This document shows positions 23,824-32,322 of a DNA stretch of 64,000 nucleotides, in pieces. The stretch comes from Streptosporangium nondiastaticum (GTDB lineage: Bacteria; Actinomycetota; Actinomycetes; Streptomycetales; Streptomycetaceae), in the NCBI RefSeq assembly GCF_003011965.1, contig NZ_PXWG01000003.1, positions 62,001 to 126,000 on the forward strand. The letters are read 5' to 3'. The translations under genes and the position numbers were made by a program. The notes under the pieces are model-generated. The model did not search any database. It had not been told where the DNA came from and was given only the letters and a program-made list of their open reading frames with translations. Position 1 is the first letter of the stretch. Every line of letters starts with the position of its first letter.

Positions 23824-25032
23824 TCAGATCGCGTACTTCCACACCGTGAGCATGAACGCGCCGTACCAGCAGCCGAACAGCGTCGCCGCGCACAGCACGA
23901 TCAGGGCCGTACGGGTGCGGGCGGCCGCCAGGGCGCGGGCCGCGGGGACGAGGAAGAGGACCGCGGGTATGAGCAGCCGCAGCTTGGAGTGCGAGTAGTT
24001 GCTCTGGGCCAGGGTCAGGACCACGATGCCCGTGCCGTACACGAGCAGCGGCGGCCAGGTGCCGCGGTGCCAGGTGAGGAAGGTGGCGCAGAGGAGGGCG
24101 AGGAGGAGCACGGCGGTGCTCACCGAGACCCAGCCGTCGCCCCGGCGCAGCGTCTCGCCGAGGAAGTCGAGGAAGGCCGCGCCGTTGTCCCAGTGGGTGC
24201 CCCAGCCGGCTTCCTGGATGCGGAACCAGGCGCCGGGGTCGCCGGCGCGCTGCCCGACCCACCACAGGTAGAGGGGCGTGCCGAGGCAGCCGAGGGCGAC
24301 GGCCGCCAGGGGCCGCGGGCGAAGGCGGCGTTCGCGCAGCAGGTGCGCTCCGGCGGCGACGGCGAGCGCGGCGACCACGGCCGCGGCGGCGGGCCGGGTG
24401 AGCCCGGTGAGCAGGGCCAGGGCGCCGGCGGTGAGCCAGGCCCGGCGGTGCGCGGCCAGGAGCGTGCCGGCGGCCAGGGCGAGGAAGAGCGACTCGCTGT
24501 AGGACATGAGGAAGGACAACGACATCGGCTGTGCGCCGGCGAGCAGCACGATCGCGATGAGGGCGGTGCGGGTCCCGTGGAGCGCGGCGATCAGGCGGTG
24601 CACGGCGATCAGCGCGGCGATCAGCGCGAGGTGGGCGGCGACGATGCCGGAGGTGCCCCAGCCGAGGCCGGTGACGGCGTGGACGGCGCGGATCAGCATC
24701 GGGAACAGCGGGAAGAACGCGAGGTTGTTGCCGGTGAGGCTGCCGTCCTCGGCATAGGAGTAGCCGGGGGCGTAGCCGCCCTGGGCGATGCTCACGTAGA
24801 GGTTGCCGTCCCAGGCGAGGAGGCGCTCGCGGAGGCCGGGCCCGTCCGGGTCGCTCATGGCGGACAGGACGAGCAGGTGGAGGACGGTGGTGACCGCGTA
24901 CACGGCGAGCGCGGGCAGCGCCAAACGGAAGATACGTTTCCCTCGCTGCCGCACGGCCGGGGCCGACGGGTCGCGCGGTGCCGGTATCGCGCCGGGGCCG
25001 GAGGGGGCGGGGTCGGGGGCGAGTGCCGTCAT
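23824..25032 (-). CDS. PIG-V-like membrane mannosyltransferase
   Basis: A 402-residue integral membrane protein with about 9-10 helices and a Pro-rich cytosolic N-terminus. The first extracellular loop carries WDGNLYVSIAQGGY, the WD-x-x-x-Y pattern of GT-C/PIG-V-type mannosyltransferases, and NNLAFFPLFPM follows. It would use a polyprenyl-phosphate mannose donor outside the membrane. Acceptor is unknown; glycoprotein or lipid are both possible. Confidence 0.78.
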   Translation of the reverse strand: MTALAPDPAPSGPGAIPAPRDPSAPAVRQRGKRIFRLALPALAVYAVTTVLHLLVLSAMSDPDGPGLRERLLAWDGNLYVSIAQGGYAPGYSYAEDGSLTGNNLAFFPLFPMLIRAVHAVTGLGWGTSGIVAAHLALIAALIAVHRLIAALHGTRTALIAIVLLAGAQPMSLSFLMSYSESLFLALAAGTLLAAHRRAWLTAGALALLTGLTRPAAAAVVAALAVAAGAHLLRERRLRPRPLAAVALGCLGTPLYLWWVGQRAGDPGAWFRIQEAGWGTHWDNGAAFLDFLGETLRRGDGWVSVSTAVLLLALLCATFLTWHRGTWPPLLVYGTGIVVLTLAQSNYSHSKLRLLIPAVLFLVPAARALAAARTRTALIVLCAATLFGCWYGAFMLTVWKYAI

Positions 25033-25099
25033 GGGCGGTCATGCCATTTCGTCGGGGGCGTACGGGAGTACGCGGCGGGGTGGTGCGTGGGGCGGGCCG

Positions 25100-25486
25100 T
25101 CAGACGGCGGGGTAGTGCTCCGCGCGGGCGGCCGTGATGAGCGCGGAGACGTCCGTCCAGTCGAGGCCCTCCCGGCGGGCCCGGCCCATCCAGTCCGCGA
25201 GCTCGCCGCGCAGCGGGGAGTCGGCCAGGGCGCGGGGCCGCGCGGGGGCGGCGCTCACGAACGTGCCGACCCCCGGCCGGGCTTCGACGAGCCCGAGGTG
25301 TTCGAGCTCGCGGTAGGCCTTGAGCGTCGTGTTCGGGTTGAGTTTGGTGACGGCGGCGACGCGGGCGGCGGTGGGCAGCTGGTCCCCGGCGGTGAGGATG
25401 CCGAGGCGCAGCGCCTCCTGGACCTGCTGGACGATCTGCAGGTAGGCGGCCATGCCGCTCTGCCGGTCGATCCTGAACTCGACCAC
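25100..25486 (-). CDS. GntR-family (YtrA-type) transcriptional regulator
   Basis: A 128-residue repressor with an N-terminal winged helix (PAYLQI-like start, QVQEALRLGILTAGDQLPTAARVAAVTKLNPNTTLKAYRELEHLGLVEARPGVGTFV) and a short C-terminal domain, as in the YtrA subgroup. It is the last gene of the ABC operon, 51 bases behind the permease gene. YtrA regulators usually repress their own ABC operon; the CACTAG-TCAG-CTAGTG site at 27503-27518 is the probable operator. Confidence 0.9.
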   Translation of the reverse strand: MVEFRIDRQSGMAAYLQIVQQVQEALRLGILTAGDQLPTAARVAAVTKLNPNTTLKAYRELEHLGLVEARPGVGTFVSAAPARPRALADSPLRGELADWMGRARREGLDWTDVSALITAARAEHYPAV

Positions 25487-25537
25487 GGTGCGGCCCCCCT
25501 CATCCCGTCCCTGCGTGCGGCGACCGTGCGGCGCGGG

Positions 25538-26524
25538 TCACAGCGGGCGCCTGCGGCCCCACCACAGGGTGAGGGCGAGGATCGCGAGGGCCGCGGCCAG
25601 CACGAGCGCCGCGTGGGTCCACTGCATGCCGGGCATCTGGTCGTACCCGAAGTATTCCAGGCGCTCGGCGACGATGCCCTTGTTGGTCCTGCACTCTGCG
25701 GGAGTGCTCTCGTTGAAGCACGTGCCGAAGCCGTGGAGCCCGCCGCGGGCGTCGACCGTCCAGTTGTCGTACCGCACGGCGCCTTCGGGCAGCGCGGGCT
25801 GTCCCTCCTCGACGGGGTTGACGAGCACGCGCGGTTTCGCGAAGCCGTGCGGGACGTGACTGAACAGGGCGAGGTTCCAGACCACGGCGAAGCCGAGGGT
25901 GAGTCCCATGGCGAGCAGGGTGCGGCGGACGAACAGGCCGAGCGCGACGCCCACGGCGAGGTGGAGCAGGGCCACCGCCACGGGGACGGGGCCGGTGTTG
26001 GAGAAGACGTCGTCCGAGCTCCAGTCGCCGGCGTTGAAGAGGTCGTGCGCGGGTTCCCACCAGGCGGTGAAGGCGGCGGAGAGGGCCGCGGAGCACGCGA
26101 CGGTGATCAGCACCGCCACGCCGAGCTTGACGGCGAGCCAGCGGCCGCGGGTGACCGACTGGGTGGTGACCAGCTGCACGGTGCCGCGCTCGCGGTCCCC
26201 GGAGATCAGCGGGGCGCCGAGGAAGACGCCCGCGACGACAGGGACCAGGGACATCAGCCCGGCGGCGTTCTGGAAGGACTCGGCGTACGCCTGCCCGGAG
26301 GCCTCCACGATCTTGAAGGGACCGTGGGCGCGGGCGGGGCCGAGCCAGGCGAGCGTCACGTGGCGCTGCCAGAGCATGTGGACGCAGCCGGCCGCGGTCA
26401 GCAGCAGGCAGGCCACGAAGGCCACCCGGTGCTGCCGCCAGACCAGCCAGGGGAGGCCGCGCAGGATGCGGGGCGGCTGCTTGCCGGTCCGCTCGGCGAG
26501 GGGCTCTTCCACGGCCGTGCTCAT
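25538..26524 (-). CDS. ABC-2-type permease, GntR-controlled
   Basis: A 328-residue membrane protein with about six helices: one near residues 35-52, a group at 92-205, and a last one at 300-322. A large extracytoplasmic loop (about residues 220-295) holds two Cys in GTCFNESTPAECRTN. The GDRERGTVQLVTTQSVTRGRW loop is typical of ABC-2 permeases of the YtrEF/BcrAB type. The ATG overlaps the ATPase stop by ATGA. Export or cell-envelope stress are likely roles. Confidence 0.88.
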   Translation of the reverse strand: MSTAVEEPLAERTGKQPPRILRGLPWLVWRQHRVAFVACLLLTAAGCVHMLWQRHVTLAWLGPARAHGPFKIVEASGQAYAESFQNAAGLMSLVPVVAGVFLGAPLISGDRERGTVQLVTTQSVTRGRWLAVKLGVAVLITVACSAALSAAFTAWWEPAHDLFNAGDWSSDDVFSNTGPVPVAVALLHLAVGVALGLFVRRTLLAMGLTLGFAVVWNLALFSHVPHGFAKPRVLVNPVEEGQPALPEGAVRYDNWTVDARGGLHGFGTCFNESTPAECRTNKGIVAERLEYFGYDQMPGMQWTHAALVLAAALAILALTLWWGRRRPL

Positions 26525-27474
26525 GCCGTCACCTCTTGGTCTTCCTGTTCCTGGCCGTGCGGGCCGTCGATGCGGGCCGCGGCGGTGAGCAAGGGGGGCG
26601 CCGCGGGCGAGCGCAGGTAGCCCAGCAGGACCTCTTCCAGACCGGGTTCGACGATCTTCCAGTCGCCTTCGACCGGGCCGCGGGGCCGGATGAGGGCGGT
26701 GAACTGGCGGCCTGTGGTGCGGGATTCGACGACGGTGTGCCGGGCGATCTCCGCGGGGACGCCGTCGGTGAGGCGGACGCCGGTCACCAGCCGGTGGGCG
26801 GCGAGCAGTTCGTCGGTCTCGCCGGCGAGGCGGACCCGGCCGCCGGCGACGGCGAGGAGGTGGTCGCACATGGTCGCCACGTCGGCCAGCCGGTGGGAGG
26901 ACATCACGACGGTGGCGCCCTGTTCGGCGGCCTCGGCCAGCAGGAGGCCGGCGACCTCGTGGGCGGCGAGCGGGTCGAGGTCCGCCATCGGCTCGTCGAG
27001 GAGCAGGAGGCGGGGGCGCTTGCCGAAGGCCAGCGCGAGGGCCACGCGGGAGCGCTGCCCGCCGGAGAGGCTGCCGACGCGGGCGCCGAGGGGCAGCTTC
27101 CCGGACCGGACGATCCGCTCGGCCACCGCCTGGTCCCAGCGCGGGTTCAGCTCGCGGCCCATGCGGAGGGTGTCCTCGACCGTGAACTGCGGGAAGAGCG
27201 GCTTGTCCTGGGCGAGGAAGGCGGTGTCGGCCAGACCCGCGGGGTCGGCGACCGGCGAGCCGAAGACGCGCAGACTCCCCTCCGTCGGCCGGAGGATCCG
27301 TGCGGCCATGCCCAGCAGCGTGCTCTTGCCCGCGCCGTTGGGGCCGACGAGCCCGCAGACCGCGCCGGCCGGGATCCGGACGGAGAAGTCCTGGACGGCC
27401 CGGACCCGCCGGAAGCGCTTGCCCAGTCCCCGCGCCTCCAGGGCCCAGCGGCTCGCGCCGTCGGCTGTTGTCAT
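26521..27474 (-). CDS. ABC transporter ATPase, GntR-controlled
   Basis: A 317-residue ATPase: Walker A GPNGAGKST (about residues 42-50), signature LSGGQRSR, Walker B LLLLDEPMADLD, H-loop SSHRLADV. A C-terminal extension of about 100 residues follows the nucleotide-binding domain. It is the first gene of an ATPase-permease-GntR operon. Confidence 0.92.
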   Translation of the reverse strand: MTTADGASRWALEARGLGKRFRRVRAVQDFSVRIPAGAVCGLVGPNGAGKSTLLGMAARILRPTEGSLRVFGSPVADPAGLADTAFLAQDKPLFPQFTVEDTLRMGRELNPRWDQAVAERIVRSGKLPLGARVGSLSGGQRSRVALALAFGKRPRLLLLDEPMADLDPLAAHEVAGLLLAEAAEQGATVVMSSHRLADVATMCDHLLAVAGGRVRLAGETDELLAAHRLVTGVRLTDGVPAEIARHTVVESRTTGRQFTALIRPRGPVEGDWKIVEPGLEEVLLGYLRSPAAPPLLTAAARIDGPHGQEQEDQEVTA

Positions 27475-27502
27475 CCCACCCCACCTGCCCCGCCTGCTAA
27501 TT

Positions 27503-27551
27503 CACTAGTCAGCTAGTGGAATGAGCATATAGGCCACCCCCGCACTGTCAA
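27503..27551 (-). promoter_or_regulatory. promoter and GntR operator of the ABC operon
   Basis: On the minus strand, -35 TTGACA (27551-27546) is followed after 16 bases by -10 TATGCT (27529-27524). Just downstream, over the expected transcription start, lies the inverted repeat CACTAG-TCAG-CTAGTG (27503-27518). The ATPase gene starts 29 bases further on. The layout fits autorepression by the operon's own YtrA-type regulator. Confidence 0.7.
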
Positions 27552-27590
27552 TATCCGGTTCAGAAAGGGGCAAACAGCAAGATTGCGGAC

Positions 27591-28154
27591 TTATGCCGTC
27601 GCTCCCGCGGCCTTGCGGCGGGCCCGGTGGGCGGCCGCCGTCGCGCGGTTGCCGCAGATCTGCGGCGAGCAGAAGCGCCGCGACAGGTTGCGGGAGGTGT
27701 CCACGAAGACCTCGGCGCAGCGGTTGCCCACGCACACGTGGAGCCGCTCCACGCCGCTCGTGGTGACCACGGTCAGCAGGCCCATGGCGGCGTTGACCGC
27801 GTACTGATCGACGACGGGGGCGCCGGGCGCGGCGACGTGCAGGTGCCACGAGCCGTCGTGGTCGGTGTAGTGCGGGACGGCGCCGCGGGCGGCGAGGAGG
27901 TCGTTGAGCAGGGTGACGGCCGTCGCCGCGTCCGGGGCGCCGAAGACCTCGCGCAGCACGGGCCGGAGCTCGCGCGCGGCGGCGAGGTCCGCCTCGTCCG
28001 GGGCGGCGGGCGGGCGGATGCCGTGGGCGTCGAGCAGGGCGGACAAGGCCGCAACATCGGGCATCTTCTCCACATTGCGCACGATGTTGTAGGTATTGAC
28101 CAGGTCCTCAGCCAGGGTCACCGAACCGTCTGAGTAACTAGTAAACCTCACCAT
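27591..28154 (-). CDS. CGNR zinc-finger (ABATE-domain) protein
   Basis: A 187-residue protein with an N-terminal ABATE-type domain and a C-terminal CGNR finger: CVGNRCAEVFVDTSRNLSRRFCSPQICGNR. Four Cys that could bind zinc are present (two CxxxxC-type pairs), and the finger is followed by an Arg-rich tail. These are thought to be DNA-binding regulators in actinobacteria. ATG 28154 is only 2 bases after GGAG; the next codon GTG (28151) has better spacing. It is divergent from azlC. Confidence 0.85.
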   Translation of the reverse strand: MVRFTSYSDGSVTLAEDLVNTYNIVRNVEKMPDVAALSALLDAHGIRPPAAPDEADLAAARELRPVLREVFGAPDAATAVTLLNDLLAARGAVPHYTDHDGSWHLHVAAPGAPVVDQYAVNAAMGLLTVVTTSGVERLHVCVGNRCAEVFVDTSRNLSRRFCSPQICGNRATAAAHRARRKAAGATA

Positions 28155-28255
28155 GACTCCGTACTATTGCTGCTCGTGGACGCCACCGCATCACCTGCGG
28201 CGGCACTGTTTCCTGTTGCCCGCACTTGTTGCCCGCATGTCCGCGGAGGACGTCG

Positions 28256-28978
28256 ATGGACTCGCAAGAGGCATTACCCGCCGAGGGGTCGGCGCCACCG
28301 CAGGAAACGCCCGCTCCCGTCCGCGGATTCCGGGAGGAGGCACTCTACGGTCTGCGGGCCGCCGTTCCCCTGGCCGTCGCGGTCTTCGGATTCGCGGTCT
28401 CCTTCGGCATCGTGGCCCGCGCGGCGGGCATGGGCGTGCTGGCTCCCGTGGTGATGTCGCTGACCACGTTCGCCGGGTCCGCGCAGTTCGCCGCCGCCTC
28501 GGTGCTCGGCACCGGGGGCGGGGTCGCCGCCGCGATCGTCGCGGCCGTCCTGCTCAACTCCCGCTATCTGCCCATCGGGATCAGCGTGGCCCCCGCCATG
28601 ACCGGCGGCGTCGTCAAGAGATTCCTCTCCGCCCAGCTCGTGGTGGACGAGTCCTGGGCCGTCGGCCACATCGGCAACGGCCGCTACTCCCGCGGCCGGC
28701 TGCTCGGCGCCGGCGTCCTCGTCTACGCGGCCTGGGTCGGCGGCACCGCCGTCGGCCTGCTCGGCGCCCACTACCTGGGCGATCCCGAGCGCTTCGGGCT
28801 CGACGTCGTCTCGCCCGTCCTGTTCATCGCCCTCCTCAAGGGCCAGATCACCAGTCGCAAGGCGCTCGCCGCCTCGATCCTGGGCGTGGCCATCGCCCTG
28901 GCGCTGGTCCCCTTCGCCTCGCCGGGCGTCCCGCTCATCGCCGCCACCGCCGCCTGCCTGTTGGGACTGAGGAAATGA
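28256..28978 (+). CDS. azlC: AzlC-family branched-chain amino acid exporter, large subunit
   Basis: A 240-residue membrane protein with the AzlC core: LAVAVFGFAVSFGIVARAAG, MSLTTFAGSAQFAAASVLG, LNSRYLPIGIS and VVDESWAV. AzlC and AzlD together export leucine-type amino acids or analogues. ATG 28256 has GGAGGA 5 bases upstream; an ATG at 28226 lacks this. The stop overlaps azlD by ATGA. Confidence 0.88.
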   Translation: MDSQEALPAEGSAPPQETPAPVRGFREEALYGLRAAVPLAVAVFGFAVSFGIVARAAGMGVLAPVVMSLTTFAGSAQFAAASVLGTGGGVAAAIVAAVLLNSRYLPIGISVAPAMTGGVVKRFLSAQLVVDESWAVGHIGNGRYSRGRLLGAGVLVYAAWVGGTAVGLLGAHYLGDPERFGLDVVSPVLFIALLKGQITSRKALAASILGVAIALALVPFASPGVPLIAATAACLLGLRK

Positions 28979-29286
28979 CCGGACTCTGGCTCGCCGTGCT
29001 CCTGGTCGGCGCCGTCTCCATGGCGCTCAAGGCGACCGGCCCCGTCCTCCTGGGCGGCGAGGAACTGCCCGCGGCCATGCAGCGCGTCGTCACGCTCATG
29101 GCGCCCACGCTACTGGCCGCGCTGATCGCCACCCAGATGTTCGGCCAGGGCAGGTCGCTCGTCATCGACGCCCGCGCCGTCGGGCTCGTCGTGGGAGCCT
29201 TCGGCGTCTGGCGCAAGTGGCCCACCCTGCTCGTGGTGGTGCTCGGCGCCGCGGCCACGGCCCTCACCCGGCTGGTGACCGGCTGA
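28975..29286 (+). CDS. azlD: AzlD-family small subunit
   Basis: A 103-residue protein with three to four membrane helices, including LWLAVLLVGAVSMALKATGPVLLGG and VTLMAPTLLAALIATQMF, typical of AzlD. It overlaps azlC by four bases and would form the exporter with it. Confidence 0.88.
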   Translation: MTGLWLAVLLVGAVSMALKATGPVLLGGEELPAAMQRVVTLMAPTLLAALIATQMFGQGRSLVIDARAVGLVVGAFGVWRKWPTLLVVVLGAAATALTRLVTG

Positions 29287-29366
29287 CCGGGACCGCGGGC
29301 CGCCCCCGCACCCCCTTTGACGTTCCCCCGGACCATCCCCCGCTCCCCGACCGGAAGGAGGCACCC

Positions 29367-30110
29367 ATGACCCCCATGGCACCCCCGCCGCCCCTCGACA
29401 GCACCGGAGTAACGGCCGCGGCGGACGGCACGGACGCCGGCACCCCGGCACCGCTGCCCACCACGGCCCTGTGGGACGCGGGCGTCCGCCTGGGAGCCGC
29501 CGTCGAGCTGCCGCCCCTGCCGCTCGCGCCGGCCGCGGCGGGCATGCGCTGCGCCGGGCCACTGCGCCGCGTCGAGCACAGCGAGGGCGTGGTCTCGGTC
29601 TTCGCCGGGATCGACGCGGCCGCCCCGGGCGACGTCCTCCTCGTCGACAACTCCGGCCGCACCGACGAGGCCTGCGTGGGCGACCTCGTCGCCATCGAGG
29701 CCCTGCAGGCCGGCATCGCGGGCATCGTGGTGTGGGGCTGCCACCGCGACAGCGACGACCTGGCCGCCATCGGCCTGCCGGTCTTCAGTCTCGGCCCCTG
29801 CCCCGCCTCGCCCCGGCTCGGCCCCGGCCGCCCGGCACCGCCCGCCCTCCCCCGGATCTCCGGGCGGGACGGCGACGTCCTGGCGGCCGACGCCGACGGC
29901 GTGCTCCTCGTCCCGGCCGCGGCCCGCGACGAGGTGGCGGCCCTCGCCGGGCGGATCGTGCGGGCCGAGCGCTCCCAGGCCGAACTGGCCCGGCAGGGCG
30001 TCAGCCTGCGCGAGCAGCTCGGCTGGGACCGCTTCCTGGAGCGGCGGCGCACCGACCCCGGCTACGCGTTCCGCTCCCATCTGGCCCAGGTCGACGGAGC
30101 GCTGGAGTAG
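29367..30110 (+). CDS. RraA-like (aldolase/demethylmenaquinone methyltransferase-type) protein
   Basis: A 247-residue protein. The RraA fold is seen from about residue 60: GDVLLVDNSGRTDEACVGDLVAIEALQAGIAGIVVWGCHRDSDDLAAIGLPVFSLG. The R-D pair (HRD) that binds metal/substrate in RraA-like aldolases is kept. An Ala/Pro-rich N-terminus of about 40 residues is extra. GGAAGGAGG precedes ATG 29367. The gap to azlD is 80 bases, so it may be in the same transcript. Substrate is unknown. Confidence 0.75.
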   Translation: MTPMAPPPPLDSTGVTAAADGTDAGTPAPLPTTALWDAGVRLGAAVELPPLPLAPAAAGMRCAGPLRRVEHSEGVVSVFAGIDAAAPGDVLLVDNSGRTDEACVGDLVAIEALQAGIAGIVVWGCHRDSDDLAAIGLPVFSLGPCPASPRLGPGRPAPPALPRISGRDGDVLAADADGVLLVPAAARDEVAALAGRIVRAERSQAELARQGVSLREQLGWDRFLERRRTDPGYAFRSHLAQVDGALE

Positions 30111-30393
30111 GAGGGCCCGGGGGCGTACGAGAGAAGGCCCCGCCGCAGCAGCAGGTGCCGGCGGGACCAGGGGTGGGGCTCCGGAATCCCGTCCCGGAGG
30201 CGCGACGAGAACGCGAGCACGGCGAGTCCGTTCACGAAGCCGTTCAAGGAGGTCTCCTCTGCTCATGTCGTCGAGGTCGGTACAGGCACAGCGGGCTCCG
30301 GCCCGGTTCCCGGTGGACCCCCGCCGCCGGGGACCGGACCAGAGCCCGCTGCGCCGCGCCCCCGGCCGGGCCGGGGGCGGCTCGTGGGACCGG
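30111..30393. other. intergenic region with terminators
   Basis: Between the convergent RraA-like and S9 peptidase genes. The clear structure is the hairpin at 30357-30379. A longer imperfect inverted repeat spans about 30293-30352. A 61-codon TTG frame on the minus strand (30247 back into the RraA-like gene) has a GGAG but no recognisable content. Confidence 0.5.
30357..30379 (-). terminator. terminator of the peptide/S9 peptidase operon
   Basis: CGCCCCCGG-CCGGG-CCGGGGGCG, a perfect 9-bp stem with a 5-base loop, begins 14 bases past the S9 peptidase stop codon. Confidence 0.75.
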
Positions 30394-32187
30394 CTACGGC
30401 CCGGCCGGCGGCAGATGGGCCCGCGCGAACTCCAGCTGCCGGCGGAACAGCGCCACCCGCTCCTCCACGCCGGTCACGCTGTGGCCCCCGTCGTGCACGT
30501 GCAGGCCGTGCGGGACGCCGCGCCGCGCGAGCCGCTCGGCGTAGTCCTTCGCCTGGCCCACGGGGCAGCGGGCGTCGTTGGCGCCGGCGAGGATGAGCAC
30601 CGGCGCGCGGACGGCGTCGACGTAGGTCAGCGGCGAGGACTCCCGGTAGCGCTCGGGCACCTCCTCCGGCGTGCCGCCGAAGAGGCTGCGGTCGAGGGCC
30701 TTGATCTCCTCCATCGCGCCGTGGTGCGCCGCCGCGCAGTCGGCGACCGGCGCGCCGGCGAGCCCCAGCGCCCACTCCCCCGGCCGGGTGCCGAGCGCGA
30801 GCAGCGTGAGGTAGCCGCCCCACGACCAGCCCGCCACGACCAGCCGGGCGGGGTCGGCCACGCCGTGGTCGACCGTCCACTGCCGGACGGCGGACACGTC
30901 CTCCAGCTCGGTGAGGCCGACGCGGCGCCGCAGCGCCTCGGTCCACTCGCGCCCGTAGCCGGTGGAGCCGCGGTAGTTGACGCGGACGACGGCGAAGCCG
31001 TGGTCGGTCCAGGCGGCGACGGCCGGGTCGAAGGCGTCCTCGTCCTGCTCGTCGGGGCCGCCGTGCAGCAGGAAGACGGTGGGGTACGGGCCCGGGCCCG
31101 CGGGCGTGTTCAGCAGGGCGTGGATGCGGCCGCCGGGGCCGTCCACCCACAGGTCGCGGGCGTCGGCGGCCGGGGGCGGCGGCTGGTCCGGCAGGGGCAG
31201 CGCGGGATCCTCCAGCAGGCCGCGGAACTCCGGCGGGCGGGCCGAGCTCGACCACAGCAGCCAGGCGTCGCCGCCGGGCCGGGTGCGCGCGTGGGCGATG
31301 ACGCCGGCCGGGGTGCCGATCCGCTCCAGCCGCCCGCTGCCCAGGTCGTAGCGGTGGAGGGTGGAGCGGGCCTCGTGGTCGTGGACGACGAGCAGCGAGC
31401 CGGCGTCCTGGAACCACTGCACGGACACGTCGCCGGGCAGGCCGAGGCGCAGTGCGGTGCGCTCGCCGGTGCGCGGGTCGAAGAGGACGGGCTCCCAGCG
31501 GTCGTCGCGCTGGTGCGTGAGCAGCAGCCGCGGGTCGCCGCGCACGGGCGAGAAGCCGACGGCCTCCAGGCCGCCCTCGTCGTCGGCGAGGTCGGCCACG
31601 GTCGTGCCGTCGTCCGTGGTGAGGACGCGCACGCCCAGGTCCCAGAGGTCGCCGCGCTCGCTGTGCGCGATGACGGCCAGATCGAGGGAGCGGGAGAGGT
31701 CGACGGCGTAGGCCGGTTCGTCGTGCCGGTAGAGGGGACGGGCCGCGCCGCCGGGCAGGACGAGGTGGACGGCGGCGCCGTCCTCGGTCGAGCAGCCGAG
31801 CAGGGCGTGCCCGTCGAGGCCGACGGCCAGGCCCGAGGGCCAGTACCGGCCGGCGGACGGGACGGCCGGGGTGTCGGGGCCGCCGGTGAACGGCTGGCGC
31901 ATCCAGCGGCCGTACTCGTCGCCGTCGCCGTCGTCGAACCACCACACCGCTTCGCCGGAGGCCTCGATGGCGCACTGCTGGGTGCCGGCGGGCCGGTCGG
32001 TGACGCGGCGGAGGGTGCCCGCCGCGCGGTCCCAGGCGTGGACCTGGGCGATGCCGGAGAGATCGCTGACGAAGACGCAGCGGTCGGGCGCGCTCTTGGC
32101 CCAGGCCGGGAGGGTGTGGCGAGGGGCGCGGAAGCGCCGTTCCCACACGGGCCCGTCGGCGAGGTGCCGGGGTGCGGTCGTGGTCAT
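30394..32187 (-). CDS. S9-family (prolyl-oligopeptidase-type) peptidase
   Basis: A 597-residue serine peptidase. The first 370 residues form a beta-propeller-like domain with repeated strand pairs. An alpha/beta-hydrolase domain follows (YPTVFLLHGGPDEQDEDAF; VNYRGSTGYG). Catalytic residues: Ser in GWSWGGY, Asp in LAGANDARCP, His in HDGGHSV. There is no signal peptide, so it is cytoplasmic. It closes the operon holding the three 19-residue peptides. S9 enzymes such as FlaP remove leader peptides in actinobacterial class III lanthipeptide systems. It may therefore process, cyclise or destroy the peptide product here. Confidence 0.88.
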   Translation of the reverse strand: MTTTAPRHLADGPVWERRFRAPRHTLPAWAKSAPDRCVFVSDLSGIAQVHAWDRAAGTLRRVTDRPAGTQQCAIEASGEAVWWFDDGDGDEYGRWMRQPFTGGPDTPAVPSAGRYWPSGLAVGLDGHALLGCSTEDGAAVHLVLPGGAARPLYRHDEPAYAVDLSRSLDLAVIAHSERGDLWDLGVRVLTTDDGTTVADLADDEGGLEAVGFSPVRGDPRLLLTHQRDDRWEPVLFDPRTGERTALRLGLPGDVSVQWFQDAGSLLVVHDHEARSTLHRYDLGSGRLERIGTPAGVIAHARTRPGGDAWLLWSSSARPPEFRGLLEDPALPLPDQPPPPAADARDLWVDGPGGRIHALLNTPAGPGPYPTVFLLHGGPDEQDEDAFDPAVAAWTDHGFAVVRVNYRGSTGYGREWTEALRRRVGLTELEDVSAVRQWTVDHGVADPARLVVAGWSWGGYLTLLALGTRPGEWALGLAGAPVADCAAAHHGAMEEIKALDRSLFGGTPEEVPERYRESSPLTYVDAVRAPVLILAGANDARCPVGQAKDYAERLARRGVPHGLHVHDGGHSVTGVEERVALFRRQLEFARAHLPPAGP

Positions 32188-32322
32188 CGAGGGGGTTCCT
32201 CCTGTGGCTGCCTGAGGTGTGCGCCCCCGGCCCGCGCGCAGCGAACGGCCGCCGCCGGCGGTGGGCCGGGGCGGCCGGCGGGCGGCGTCGGCCGCCCGCC
32301 GCGTGGGGTGGTGGCCCGTGTG

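Noticed and set aside
26521-29286. AzlCD, CGNR and the GntR-ABC genes as one efflux island
   Set aside because: Orientation, promoters and spacing show separate units; no shared operator was seen.
30062-30247. A 61-codon TTG-started minus-strand ORF behind the S9 peptidase
   Set aside because: It has a GGAG, but it lies beyond the operon terminator, runs antisense into the RraA-like gene and shows no recognisable feature.
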